Of a DNA stretch of 64,000 nucleotides, positions 9,719 to 21,521 are shown one piece after another. The notes beneath the pieces are model-generated. The model was not told the origin of the DNA. It was given only the letters and a program-made list of their open reading frames with translations, and searched no databases. The first letter of the stretch is position 1; each line of letters begins with the position of its first letter. This DNA is from Stagonosporopsis chrysanthemi. Lineage: Eukaryota; Ascomycota; Dothideomycetes; Pleosporales; Didymellaceae. The translations under genes were made by a program, and so were the position numbers. Location of the stretch: assembly GCA_022560025.1 (NCBI GenBank), contig JAFISE010000111.1, positions 1 to 64,000 of the forward strand. Direction: 5' to 3'.

Positions 9719-10387
9719 GCTGACTGGTTTGCTATCTTTAGAGATCTTTCCGGGATTCTTGTAGAGTGGTAGTATTTGGTGTAGGGCTATTGTTTCAGTC
9801 TTTGGTTCACTTGTGAAAGTGTCCATAAGTGATGCGTTCTGGATTAAATGCACTCAACAAGTAAATGTCCAACGTGAAAGCGTTCAGTTAGCTTCACAGT
9901 TGTTGCGAGTCAAGAATCAAGCGAAGATCTGAGAACCTTCAAGAACTTTAGCCATAACCTTTCACTCACAATACTCGCCGTGACAAACTTAGGTGGCAGA
10001 ATAACTTTCGAGAGCTAGAGGATGGAGAACGTCACAGTCTGAGAGTCGGTGGAATATTGAAACAGGCCTTTACTGTGCGGTTCAAAACAAGAAAGTATAT
10101 GATTTGTGCAACTATTCTTGGATCATAGCCACATCCTTTTCAGAAACCTACACTTCTTGATTCCTGTGAAGCTTTTCTATGTCACAACTAACACCGTCAT
10201 GATATCGCCAGTGATATCAAAGTATCACCTCCACATATCAAGTCATTTTGGACTTTGTATGTTCCTTGCTTGTCACCAAGAAGCGTTAATGTCGCTCGAA
10301 AGACGTATAATTGCGCAGCTATTGTCCGGCAACTATTCCCATTTTTTTCCACAGCATACCTACTCAGCGATACTCATCTATATCAAG
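9719..10387. other. Intergenic between divergent Cys-rich mini-genes
   Basis: This holds the promoters of copies 2 and 3. A plus-strand open frame runs into copy 3 from 10106, but its translation before residue MCVRIY is hydrophobic and has no counterpart in the other copies, so I leave it untranslated. Confidence 0.5.
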
Positions 10388-10588
10388 ATGTGCGTACGAA
10401 TATATCACGCTTACTTGTGCGGTTGCACGTTCGATAATGATTACACAAACAAGCTTTGCACCAAAGCCAAGTTCGGGGCTTTTGGATCTTGCGGCGATTT
10501 TCGTACGAAACAAGTGGAGCAGAATTGGAAATGCAAGAAGTGTTTGGATTATGATAAGAAATACGATGAAAACGGTAAGAAAAGATAA
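10388..10588 (+). CDS. Small Cys-rich protein, copy 3 of 3
   Basis: A 66-residue protein starting at the ATG at 10388, with cysteines at 2, 11, 13, 24, 35, 49 and 52. The opening is MCVRIYHAYLCGC and the end is Lys-rich. Spacing of Cys2, Cys11, residue 13, Cys24 and the terminal CxxC matches copies 1 and 2 although the residues between differ strongly, so selection appears to have kept the cysteine frame. Possibly binds zinc; no signal peptide and no known family name that I can give. Confidence 0.58.
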   Translation: MCVRIYHAYLCGCTFDNDYTNKLCTKAKFGAFGSCGDFRTKQVEQNWKCKKCLDYDKKYDENGKKR

Positions 10589-10742
10589 GAGACTCGGGTA
10601 TAGGTGAATACGGCCAATGCTTTTGATCAGACTGAGTGCGTCAGCGGATTCTAAACTGCCCTGTGGCAATATGTAGATTCTCTATTCCATCTTAACATAC
10701 ATGCGTATCTAGTTACGAACCCCACTAAAAGCGGTGTTCACA

Positions 10743-11555
10743 TTACCTTTTTGCTGTGAAGTGACTCGGAGTACCTGGCTCGGGATATGAAAGCGGCCTT
10801 GTCATATCCATGGTTTCCTTGGGCTCGCCATCAAACCACAGCATATATTGCGTAGTGCCAAAAAGATCCCATTCGAGGTCGAATTTGGCGTTGAGAAGGA
10901 ACTCTTCGCCAGCCTTGGCTGTGTAGGTGCTGTGAGTCACAGCATCACCAGTGCTATAACCCAACATGCTGCTACTGCATGCAATGCCAAGACACGTGAG
11001 AGGCTGTATTCCTGCTCGCTCTGCAGTGCCGGCAGAAACGCTCACCAGTTTTTCGCTGGTGATATTGTAGTTGGTCGACGGAGGTGAGAGCACACTTTGT
11101 TTCACCTCAACGTTAATGTCGTCGTTGGTCGTAATCTGGGTTTGAGTCGGGTAAACAAATTAGTAGAACCGACCAACCCCGTCTACATTGAGTGGAAGGT
11201 AGAAGTTGAAATTGGTAGTGGTTTTGTAAAGATGTCCTGAAACCAGCAGATGAGGGATCCGGTCTCTTTAGTTCGTCTGGCTATCGATGATCATTTGGCT
11301 GTAAATTTCGTCTACGCAATCGGCCGTAATGATTAGAGCGGCATTCAAATTCTCGTTGGGTTTGCAAAGCGGCTTAACTTGGGCATTGAGTGATTTCAAT
11401 AATTGCAAAGCCACTGTTGCCGAATGCAACAACGCGGATAGGTCATTTGTAAGAAGTACTATATTTGGTTTGACGGCAGCAAAGCCAGTTATAGCAAGGA
11501 AATGAGAGATGAGCCTCTCTTCAAGCCTCGTCCTCCTTTTGTGACCATTTGGCAT
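10743..11555 (-). pseudogene. Decayed gene of unknown family
   Basis: The 3' part (10743-11105) is an open frame with a protein-like core (GTTQYMLWF, ETMDMTRP, a CIGIACSS-like stretch). The same frame can be followed upstream past the nominal ATG to about 11160 through segments such as TQTQITTNDD. Further upstream, another frame gives YLPLNVDGVGRFY before a stop, and 11268-11555 gives a third piece. No single start codon joins them. Either an intron structure I cannot resolve or frameshifts separate the pieces; I favour a broken gene. I do not recognise the family. Confidence 0.45.
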
Positions 11556-14164
11556 GCTTCAACAAGCTTTGAGTGCCGCAAAAAGCAATAAATAACATAC
11601 TTTCGAGTTGAGTGCCCACCTCAGTCTGAGCAGGCGGCCACATAGTGAGTTCTTCGAGCCTGTCGGACGAAAAGATGCCGTATTGATCGCTTTAACATAG
11701 CATCAGGACGTCCAAGATAGCACTCCAATTGCTTGGCTTGAGCAGGGCCCTGCAGCTTTCCATCTAATGCGTTCGAAGAACCCACCGCGTGACCACCTGA
11801 TCAGGTTGAGGTAGGTACCCACCATGAAAGTATACCACCCAGGAGCCCCTATTGATCTCGCAATGAGTACGACTGACGCGATTGGAGTCCATTTGAAGTC
11901 ATCTCGTGCATGAGGTGCGTATTATGCGTATTGTGCGTATTTGGAGCAATCCGTGCGTCCGATCAGCATTGCTCATTCTTACAGAGGCCTTTGTCTTCTT
12001 GAAGTTCTCTTGCAGATGCTGGTGTTCAGAGCTGGGTTACTCGAGCGTCAACTTGTGAAGGGTGTGTAGTTCCGATGTCTCCGTCGAAAAGGCTTAGCAG
12101 ATGCTTCAATGATGGGAAAATATCGTGTGATCTCGTCAAAAACACTCTGTAGTTATGTCGAGCTTAGTTTATGGGTACCAATATGATGGCACAACATATG
12201 TGTTATTATCTCATGCGTGGATGCTCAGGTTCAGTAGGAAGGTTTATGAGCCTCATTCGAAACGTGACCATGTCTCCAACCTGTACTGTACTCGATGTTA
12301 TTCTCCGCCCAAGCAGAGTAGCCTTGATGAAGATGCTGCAATCTGACAATGCGAAAATGGCTTGCGATGCAACCAGGATACTCAAAACAATGTCCGTGAA
12401 TAATGAAATACTGTACTGGTCTGTCAGGTGCTCATGTTATCGTGTACTAGTTCCCTGGCGCTATTCTCGGCATACGGGACACTGCGCATCTGCAATTTGA
12501 ATTTCCATAAAAAGTTTTGATCATTAATCTCCAGATAGCTCTTTTGGTTGAGGTTGCGGCACTGGCAACGAATTGTGGAGGCGTTTCAACGACCGGCTGT
12601 GCGACTCATATACCGGTACTGCGTTCCTGTTTCAGCCGCAAACTTATCGGCAGATCTTGTACAACAACAGGTGATCTTCTCTACCATGGCTGTATGTACA
12701 CTTGAATCATGTGGCAAGGGCGGAAAATGATTCTGTTTGAGGCGGATCTGCATGGCCATCGGATCTGATCATGCGTGAAACGTGAAACTTGTGAAATCGA
12801 TGGGCATGTAGGGGCGTCATGTTCAGCAAGCCATACCGCAGCGCCACAAATCACCGAGAATGCATGAAAGGCGCCTTTGAGATGTGCATATAGATGAGAG
12901 AAGTGTATCGCAGTGTTTCCAGCACGCCCAGCTGTCGTGCCGTTTCCCATTTGGAGTCGGTGATGCAAATGCTTAGCGCTCCCAATACTTAGCGCCTTCC
13001 CCAGCTGCTGGCCTCGATGTTCTAGGCTCCACGAACAAGGATCTTCAGCCTCAATTGTGATTCTCCAGACCGCCCAAACATTGTCTGTCTTTGACCGTAA
13101 CCTTGGAAAACAACATGCTGGTGGCATTGGATCTAGGTGAAAACGTCACACACATGTGACCTTCCATGCGCAAGAGTCTCTGATTGCGGAACAAGCAGCG
13201 TAGATCGTCGTAACCTACGAGACAGTAACGAACAACACTTGACTGTCAATCAGCTGCAACCACCCACCCTACAATAGCTCTTCTGCACGCCCGCTGCAGC
13301 TTCATGCATCATGGAAGCGCGGCAGCCTGTCTCAGCTAGCGATAGAAACCTAAGGCAGCCACCAACAGAGTTCGGCTACTCTTGATTGGCTTCTAGGCCT
13401 CGATGCTGTAACCCATTTACCGTCAAAGCCGACAACGCGCTGCTGGGTCACAGCACTTCACATTCGCCCTAACAGCACCAAGACACAGTGTGCCGGCGCG
13501 CCCGCATGCAAGCAGTAATACGGACCCAACTCCGTGGGTTGGATCAAGCCTCTCGCTCGCTTCAGCCGCCTGTCCAGCCGCCATCTCAGCCCATACGCCT
13601 GGTCATGGGCGACTGCTGGCTGTCCATACGCACGTTGACCATTCAAAGCCTCACAATCACGTAATAGGGCTGGCCGACATGGCTGGGCGCAACGGAAACG
13701 GTCTTTGTAGCACGTTGGCGCAGCCTGTTGTGGAAACACCTGGCTATGCATCTGCGTAACACACCCTATTGGGTGGTGTTTGCTATCCGCGTCATGTAGG
13801 TCGTCTCGAATGGTAGTTGCAGTGTACAGGAACAGCATCAACCAAACTTGCGTTGCACTAATTCGGACGCGCCGCTTTGAAAGTTCATCTTCCAATGCAA
13901 TGCCAACACAGCCCTCGAATCTCAAGCTGTTCTACTCGCCACGCATTCAACTGGGCATATATACTTGAGGCTACGTATAAGGTTTCATGACATTTGTTTT
14001 CAGTCTACAATTAGTATCTTGAGATTACCGAAGTCTCACCGCTCAATCACTTCAATCACTCTGGAATCATCGCAGTCAGTCTGGACTAGTACAAAGCTGG
14101 ACCGGCAGGCCAGCTGCTTCAGTTCCAGCTGTGCATCTTCTCTCACATTGAGAGAACAGCAAGG
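11556..14164. other. 2.6-kb stretch without a supported gene
   Basis: Only short frames occur here, the longest about 150 codons (12681-13127 and 13458-13925, minus strand), with no domain or motif I recognise. Near 13.5-13.7 kb the base composition turns more GC-rich. I see no tRNA, transposon ends or tandem array. Confidence 0.5.
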
Positions 14165-16029
14165 ATGTTAGCGGCAACAATGGACCACAAGGACTGCAGG
14201 CAAAAGCCAACATCATTGCCATGCGTCACATGCTGCAGCAAGTACGTATCCACTGGTACCCACAATGGACCTTTACTCACGAATGACAGTAGTTCAACAG
14301 CTACGAGTGCAAGATCATCAAGAACGTTCGTCGAAATCAGCGCCATGAGGCGAGTTCGAGACGACATGCCGTGGAAGCTGTGGGTGGTGGCAATCATTGC
14401 TTTCTGGGAACGAGCAGCCTTTTGGGGCATCACTGGCCCATGGCGTAATGTCCCTCTTCCCTTCAGCATCGTTCTTATGCTGACAATCAAACGACAGAGA
14501 ACTACATGCAGCATCCCCCACACTACGAGGAAGGCCAAACACCCGGTGCTCTTGACCTCGGCCAGTCGATGGCTACGAGAATATATTGCGCCTTTTATAT
14601 TTTGTACTACACCACACCAACTCTTGTCGCGGTTATTGCAGACAGCTGGCTGGGTCACTTTGTGACTTTAGTTATAAGCGTCATCATCTACATTCTTGGT
14701 TGCGCAGCCCTGACCGTCAGTTCCATACCCAGTCAACTAGACAGAGGATGGGGATTGCCTGGCCTCATCGTCGCAATGGTACTTATTGCATTGGGTGGCG
14801 GCGGGTTTCGTGCCATCATGGTTCCATTCATCGCGGACCAATACACCGAACAAAAAGCGACCATCAAGACACTCAAGACTGGCGAGGAAGTCATCACTGA
14901 CCGTCAGCTCACGTTGCAGTATATATACAACCTCTACTTTTGGGTCGGCAACCTGGGCTCTTTATCGTGGTTCCTTACTACCTACCTCGAACATCGCACC
15001 GGTTTCACTTGCGCCTACGCCATCTGTCTCGGATCCATGATTGTTGCTGCTCTCATGCTTGTCTTTGGACAGCGGTGGTACATCAAGCCACCACACGAAG
15101 GCAACGTACTGCCCGCAGCATCCAAGATCATCATGTGTGCATGCCGCAATGGTTTCAAGATGAAACACGCCCAGCCCGAGTACCAGCTGGCACATCGCCA
15201 ACATACCGTTTCATGGACTAGCCAGCTCGTCACCGAGGTCACGCGTGGTCTACAGGCATGTCGGGTCCTCATCGCGTTCGTCGTCTTCTACGTCTGCTTC
15301 GATCAGATGCAGAACAACCTGATCTCTCAGAATGCTCAGATGGAGACCAACGGTGTGCCCAACGATCTGGTCGGGGCCATGAACCAGGTCGGTTGCATCA
15401 TCTTTGCCCCACTCATACAAGAGATACTCTACCCCTTCCTCCACCGCCGACGCATCTACCTCCGACCAGTAACCCGCATCACAGTCGGCTTCTGTTTCGT
15501 CGCAGCATCCATGCTCTATGCCACACTGGTCCAGCACTTCATCTACTCCGCCGGCGACACAAAAATCAACGTCTGGATCGCAGCCCCGCTCTACTTCCTC
15601 CTTGCCATCGGCGAGGTATTCGCAATGGTCACTGCACTGGAGTATGCCTACGACCACTCCCCAAAAGATATGAAGGCCATGGTACAAGCCGTCAGTCTTC
15701 TGATCGCGGGCGTAGGCTCAGCTGTTGCTATGGCGCTGACACCGGCTGCGCGCGATCCACTGATGGTTATATTCTATGGCTCATTGACGGGAGCTATGGT
15801 CCTGACCACGATCGTATTCTACATCATCTTCAGACACTACGATCGACCAGCCGGAAAAGATGAAGAGCGTGCGGCAGAACGTCCTCCTGTTGCTGCTGAT
15901 GCAGGCCTTCTCAGTACGGGACCACAACGCGACACCCAGGTCATTTCTGCGGGGCAGGACATTGTTGTTGCAGTACCACCAGCTAACGAGAAGAAGGGCG
16001 CAGGTGTAGAGGTGAAAAGTCTTGCGTGA
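14165..16029 (+). CDS. POT/PTR2-family oligopeptide transporter
   Basis: A proton-coupled di/tripeptide importer of the plasma membrane by family. One intron is visible (14445-14497, donor GTAATG, branch CTGAC, acceptor ACAG), joining PW to QNYMQHPPHY. The spliced protein has up to 603 residues. Early motifs include the ERAAFWG segment in the first helix (PTR2 members have ERFSYYG-like residues), and IADSWLG follows in the family position. About a dozen hydrophobic segments follow, with a long loop between residues near RWYIKPP and the second helical bundle and a hydrophilic C-terminal tail. The start is uncertain; the ATG at 14165 gives a long Ser/Thr-rich leader, and ATGs at 14180 or 14345 are alternatives. 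Confidence 0.85.
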
Positions 16030-16507
16030 TTATACTGGATTCATACACTTTTTCTGTTTGTACATCAACCTGCATTCTCAAGGCGTTTCACACGGATGAG
16101 CTCGCGCTCAACACAAGGCTATTTCTTTTGAAGACGACATCATTTGGTAACAGGACTATTCTGTCTCAAGAGATGCAGTCCAGGGTATGAAAGCTTGGTT
16201 GCGGGCAGGGTCCCATGCAACAATCTTATTCACATCAATGTCTTAGTAAATCATTTTTACGGTTCCCATTTCTGCCTCGCTACTTCCCACAGGCCTCGAT
16301 ATCAGAGTGTGATGCAGTGACTGCCAAGCTCTGTAAGCTGACTTCGGTTCGTGACCCACATGAGTGCAGAAGTGTGCCGCGTGAACAAAAGTCAAGCATG
16401 AAGATGCAACAGCAGAATCGGTAATTGTCACAACTGAATAACATGAAAGAGATCCCATCCGCAACGCCGCTCTCAATGCAATCCCGCGCGCACCCTCCAA
16501 CAACCTC
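16030..16507. other. Convergent 3' intergenic region
   Basis: This lies between the ends of the peptide transporter and the minus-strand secreted-protein gene. No supported gene or strong terminator-like structure seen. Confidence 0.5.
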
Positions 16508-17232
16508 TCACAACTCACTCCTCTCCCCACCCGCCGCAAGCTGGACCCGCAACGCCTCAACCGTAAACTCGACCTCCCCCTCGCCCACAACCCTATGCGT
16601 CACCTTCCCAATCGTCTTCCCATCCGCCGGCTCATTAGCATACGCCTCCAGCCCATCAAACACCCCTGTGCCCACTCCGTCAGCATCTCCACACCACGGT
16701 ACAGGTTAGGTCAGGTAAAAGGAAGAAGAAACTCACCACTGCACCCCACCTCCTCACCCCCCTCAACCCACAACGGCAGCAACGGATAGACCGCGCCCGG
16801 CGCAAAAAACACCACGTCGTCATGCACACTATAGTGCCTCTGCGTGGCCGCGCTCTTGATCCACTCGCGCACTTTCCACGGCAGCTGCGCGACGTCCATG
16901 CGCAGCAGCTCGCGGTCGTTGCCGTGGGCGTCGACGCCGGCCCACGACCCGGGGTAGAGCTGCTTGTTGTAGAAGACTTTGAGCTGGGGCGCGAAGTCCT
17001 CGAGCTCCGGGTACAGCTGGGAGAGCTTGTAGATGGCGGCGCGGTGGGTGGAGCGCGTGTGGCACGATTGCGTGTAGGGCGTTAGCGAGGTGGTGTTCCA
17101 GGTTGAGGTCCATAGGGCGCCGATGGGGGTTGGGTCTTTGGGGGGAGGGGAAGCGGGCGGGGCGCCGGCGGAGGGGGGAGGGGAGGCGAGGGCTGTGGTT
17201 GCGAGGAGGGGGAGGAGGGGGAGGAGCTTCAT
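16508..17232 (-). CDS. Secreted protein of unknown function
   Basis: Two exons (17232-16737 and 16674-16508) give 220 residues; the 62-bp intron has donor GTGAGT and acceptor GGAG, and restores the frame so that the C-terminal half continues to a stop at 16508. Residues 1-16 (MKLLPLLPLLATTALA) are a clear signal peptide, followed by a Pro/Ser/Ala-rich linker. The mature part has conserved-looking segments with Trp and Tyr (LYPGSWAGVDAHGNDRE, WVEGGEE) and few cysteines. I know no enzymatic motif here. The predicted location is the secretory pathway or outside the cell. Confidence 0.75.
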
Positions 17233-18336
17233 GGTTTGGGTGAATGGAAGGGGGGTGTAAGGGGGAAAAAAAAGTAACAGTGCCGACGACGACGCGAGTT
17301 CTGAGGAGCGAACTGATACTTGTACAGAAGATTTGAAAACGGAAAACGAACAGTTCTTTACCAGACTATATACCTCCAAAAGTCGCATTTTCGAGTAAAC
17401 CTGTCCTCTTCATCCCCCCCAGATTTGGCCATTTCGCGTCGCGCTTCCGCATCCCATATTAACCGCAGGGTTATCGGGCAGCTGTTCCCCTCACGGAATT
17501 AGATTAAGAGGCCACATGGGCACGACTATCATCATCATCTCGCCCCAGCGCTTTCTGTCTTCCGAGACGGCAGACGCAAATTTCTCGAATTCCGTTGCCG
17601 TTATTTCGCCGTCTGGTCGGACTGCCGTGGCGCGTGTTGAGTGTGGTGGTGGTGGTGGTGGTGGTGGAGGGTTTCGTGGTCGTTCTGCAACTGTGCCTTT
17701 ATGCGCGGTGACGCAGCAATGATCGGGAACCCCCCCCCCCTCCCCCTGCTTTGTTATAGCACAGTACCTATGTACCGAATCCTAGAGCTTCTGAGCAGCT
17801 ATATAGCACAATGCAGTACTTTCAGGTATGTCCCTGGCTTTATGGAAGACTTGAGCATCAATTGTTACTTTCTATAGTCTTGATTTGCAGCTACTAGCCT
17901 GTTACTTTGCTATAATTCTGCTATTCTAGTCTCTATCAAGCTATCGTTGAATCATTTCAAATTCTTCGAAAGTGCCAAGTGGCTGCCTACAAGCTTCAGG
18001 ATACAGTGCGTATTCACGCAAGCGAAAGCTCTCACGACCCCTCATAATCCGCACTGCACTTGTCCTAGCTACGCAAATCATAGCATTGAGTAAACCGCGG
18101 AGACCTTCGGGCTGTAGTAGGTCGCCTTAAGGGAATAGTCCAAACAAGGCCTTGATACCAGCACCGGCATTCTACCATGAGTGTGGGCTAGTCGTTGGCA
18201 ACCGGTGGATTGTGCTCTCTTGCTGCAACATGCGAGCCAGGATAGGGTGGCGCAACGAGAGGAGCCACGGCAGCGTGTGTCTATCCCATTTATGATAATT
18301 TGTTTTTCGGCGGCGATGAAGAACACGAAACGGAAT
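17233..18336. other. Intergenic with a (TGG)n microsatellite
   Basis: A short TGG repeat lies at about 17643-17667 and a C-rich run at about 17730-17745. Otherwise only short frames are present. The region contains the upstream side of the secreted-protein gene and the 3' side of the next minus-strand gene. Confidence 0.6.
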
Positions 18337-19452
18337 TCAGACCTCTTTCCCACGTTCCCCCTTCTCCCTCCTCGCCGCCCTGCGCTTCCGCTCCTCCCGC
18401 GCTACGTGCCGGATCGCACTCACCATGTTGAAGAAAAACACCACCACGAATAACACCCCGACCAGCCCCAGCACCACCACCACACTCACCATGCTCAACA
18501 CCACGACGCCGTAGCTGCCCTTCATAAACGCTCTGCTGCCGCTCAACTCGTCCAGCGCCGTCCCGACCTGCATGGCGCTCAGCACGAGGCTGAGGAACAC
18601 GAACAGTATCAGGATCCACGAGAAGTTGCGCTCGAAGAAGACGACGTAGCGGTTGTATCCGTACAGGTAGCCGCGGACGAAGTGGGTGGTGAAGAAGCGG
18701 GTGCGGTAGATGGTGTTGACGCGGGCGAGGCGCAGGTCGCCGAAGTGGTAGCGGGGGTTGACGTCGTGGAGGGCGTTGATGTCGACGTGCGCGACGAAGT
18801 CGGCGGCGAAGGCTTTCCACCAGGCCCAGGTGATGGCGGCGGGGACGAGGGCGTGGTCGTGCGCGAGCTTGAGGTCCAGCGGGCTGGTGAGCAGCCAGAT
18901 GTAGCTCAGCAGCCAGCCGGTGGCGGACTCCCAGAGCGCGCGGTCGCCGGCAGCGGTGTTGCACAGGTGCTGGTCCCAAAATGCCGTGTCGAGGAGGTAT
19001 TCGGGCAGGGGCTTGACGAGCAGCTTGTTGGAGAACTTGAGCAGGTGCAGATCCATCTGGTGTGTGCCCAGTATCTCGTAGCCGTACATCTTGTATCGGT
19101 GCAGTGGTCGCCCGCGCATCGGCCGGCCTGCCATCCAGAGATACGAATGTATCGAGTTGAGACGCGTCAGATCGAGGTCTTGTTTTAGGAACTCGGCGAT
19201 GTTGTCGTTCGCAAGGTAAGCCTTGTTGCCCCGACCGGCAATGGTGGGCAGCGATTCCAGCGGCGACAATACTGTCGTATCCAGAACGACATGCTGGGGA
19301 CTGTTTGAGTTGGTGCTGGTGTGCTGGGATGAGGTTGGCGACGCCGTAACTGAAGTCGTGTGCGCGTGTGGGGGAGGCCGTGGCGAGAATGGAGGTCGAA
19401 GCTTGGTGGCCTGCACGCAGTCAGTCATTTGGGGCAAGCGAAGGCGCGACAC
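18337..19452 (-). CDS. Fungal multi-spanning membrane protein of unknown function
   Basis: A 371-residue intronless frame. A disordered Ser/Thr/Pro-rich N-terminus of about 75 residues precedes a conserved-looking block (RLNSIHSYLWMAGRPMRGR, HRYKMYGYEIL, QMDLHLLKFS). Two strong hydrophobic segments lie near the C-terminus, with further weaker ones in the middle, and the tail is very basic. I believe this matches a fungal family of unknown function (DUF6601 in my memory, unverified). Probably an integral membrane protein; substrate or partner unknown. Confidence 0.72.
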   Translation of the reverse strand: MSRLRLPQMTDCVQATKLRPPFSPRPPPHAHTTSVTASPTSSQHTSTNSNSPQHVVLDTTVLSPLESLPTIAGRGNKAYLANDNIAEFLKQDLDLTRLNSIHSYLWMAGRPMRGRPLHRYKMYGYEILGTHQMDLHLLKFSNKLLVKPLPEYLLDTAFWDQHLCNTAAGDRALWESATGWLLSYIWLLTSPLDLKLAHDHALVPAAITWAWWKAFAADFVAHVDINALHDVNPRYHFGDLRLARVNTIYRTRFFTTHFVRGYLYGYNRYVVFFERNFSWILILFVFLSLVLSAMQVGTALDELSGSRAFMKGSYGVVVLSMVSVVVVLGLVGVLFVVVFFFNMVSAIRHVAREERKRRAARREKGERGKEV

Positions 19453-19810
19453 GAGGGTAATGTACAGAATTATGAATCGCCTTATCAGCCATACTGTCCA
19501 GGTCGCTGGCAGACATGGCAGACATGGCAGATACTTGGTGTCATGGCAAGGAAGGCTGCAGGTATTAAGAAAGGTGCAAGGCTGCGGCTGCAGCTGACAG
19601 CTGAGGCTGTGGAGCTCACCTGGAACCCCACAAACAAGACACGGGCGCTAAAGCGGGAAGTCTGAAAATGTGGAGACGACGGCGACTAAAAATAAAATGT
19701 TCAGGACAACAGTTATCATTTTTGGGAATCAAGTCATTTTGTTGACGGTTCAAAACTCCATACACCTCCTCTAATGCAGTTTTGGATATCATGCCGCCAG
19801 AGTCGCGCGC
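19453..19810. other. Intergenic, no gene seen
   Basis: The upstream side of the membrane-protein gene and the 3' end of the BAR-SH3 gene. Around 19510 there is a small direct repeat of GGCAGACAT. Nothing else is supported. Confidence 0.5.
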
Positions 19811-21521
19811 TCATCTGCAGTAGTTGGCCGGAAAGCTGCCCTGCTGCCCATTGACCTCGCCTTCCCACCAGTCCTGCGAGCTGTCGGTCTTTTTGATCAC
19901 GCGGATCTTATCGCCCTCCCGGAACGACAGATCACCTGCGGTGTGACTGTCGAAGTCGTACATGGCTGTGACGTATTGAAACTGAAACGATGCTTTCTTC
20001 GGGGGCGGCGGTGGCGGTGGCTTCTTCTTGCCCGCCGCGGGATTTGGTGAAACGGTTCCGGGCGTGTACGCGGGCGTGGAGGCTGTCGACGTACGTGACG
20101 GAATCTTGTCAAAGTAGTCACGCCCTGCAGTACCGCTCTCTGCGCCAGGAGTGGTGCCGTTGGAGTACGTCGATGTATACGATGTCGACGAAGCGCGTCG
20201 CCCATACTGGTCACCATTCGAAGGTGTCAGCATCGGCGAGCTCGAACTGGAAATCTTGGGCTTTGAAGCATTGAGGGACTGGATCGACGGCTTCGTGGCC
20301 AGGTTATACGAGGGCGGAGGCGGGCCATCCTCGTCAGGCGAAGTGAGTGTTGTCGAGGGCCTTGATGCCCGGCCACCGGTGACAGTGGGCACGCTGTCGT
20401 TGCTGCTCCCTCGACGACCCGGCAGTACCCTGTTCCTGATGCCCAGCCCTGTGAGAGTGTCGCCCTTGTCAGGCAGCCGCATTGGCTGGTGGACTGCCTT
20501 GCCCGTCCGAATGAGGGTGAACTCTGTCTCCAACTCCTTGCGCAAAGGCGTGAAGGCTCCCTCCCACTCAGGTATGACCTCTTCCGGTTCGGGTGGCGGG
20601 TCTGGGTAACCCTGCTCATGTGAGTACTGGTGTAGTACGGTGTACAGATTGCCTATCAGGTTGTTCTGCAGCACAATCTGGTTGGCAAGAAGGTGGGGTA
20701 GGAGGGAGAAGGTGGCCGCGTTGAGGGGTGGCAACGAGTTGCGCAGGGACTCATCAGCGCTCCAGTAGGCCTGTTGCGAGCGCTCGAGGTCGGCTTCGTG
20801 CTTGCTGAGGGCGGCGTTCTCGCGGTCAGTGCGCGTCTTCTTCTTCTGCAGCGCGTCGCAGCGGCTCTTGTAGCGCTCATAGTCGACCTGGTGGCCAGTC
20901 AGCGGCTGGAGTGCAGCTGGGCGGGATCAACTGACCTTTGCATCGTCGCGCTTCTTCATCGTCTTGTGCATGGGCTTCAGGGCGTCTTTGGCCAGCTTGG
21001 CGGGGATGATGAGCTTCTTCTCAATGTCCTTGACTTCCTCCATCATGTCCGTCTTGAGCTCCGAGAAAGCCTCCTGCAGCGCGGCGACGCGCTCCAAGGT
21101 CGCGTGGGGGGTCTCGACGGCGACGTGGCTGCTGAGGCCGGCCTTCTCGGCGCCCAGTGGCTTGAAGATGGTGTACAGCTGCTCGACGGTCGCCAGCTGG
21201 TGGTTGAGGATGTTTGTCCAGGCATCGCGCCATTGCTTCGACGACTCCTCGAGCTGTGACGGTTAGCCATGCGTCGCACGTGAAGCTGGTGAGGGGCCAC
21301 GGGTGGAGGGCGAGACCAGGCACTGTTGCTTGGAACGCCAGCCCCACCGGTTCGCACCATCTCTCCTACTTGACAGCTTCTTTTCGCGCAAGCAGCGGCA
21401 GCACACGTACCTTTGTCAACATGGTCTCGGCATCCTTGAAGTCGCGCAGCATGGCCTCAATGTCGGCTTCATTGGGCGTCCGGGGCATGAAGCGCCCGGT
21501 CAGCCGTTGCATGCGCTGCAT
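19811..21521 (-). CDS. BAR-SH3 protein (Rvs167/amphiphysin-like)
   Basis: Three exons (21521-21411, 21253-20936, 20887-19811) give 501 residues. Introns of 157 and 48 bp have CTAAC and CTGAC branch sites. Residues 1 to about 240 form a BAR domain, which binds and curves membranes at sites of endocytosis. Then comes a long Ser/Thr/Pro-rich linker with a seven-proline stretch before Lys-Lys. The last 60 residues are an SH3 domain (ALYDF-like AMYDFDS, WWEGE, GSFPANY). The family works with actin at cortical patches. The start at 21521 has a good context (GGCACCATG). It is head-to-head with the DUF2439 gene at 22197. Confidence 0.9.

Noticed and set aside
12681..13127. 148-codon minus-strand frame
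   Set aside because: No domain, signal or homologous pattern that I can name, and overlapping frames are similar in length.
13458..13925. 155-codon minus-strand frame
   Set aside because: GC-driven open frame with no recognisable family; an opposite-strand frame is also open.
18290..18979. 229-codon frame opposite in phase to the membrane-protein gene
   Set aside because: Arg/His/Pro-rich shadow of the gene at 18337-19452, caused by high GC.
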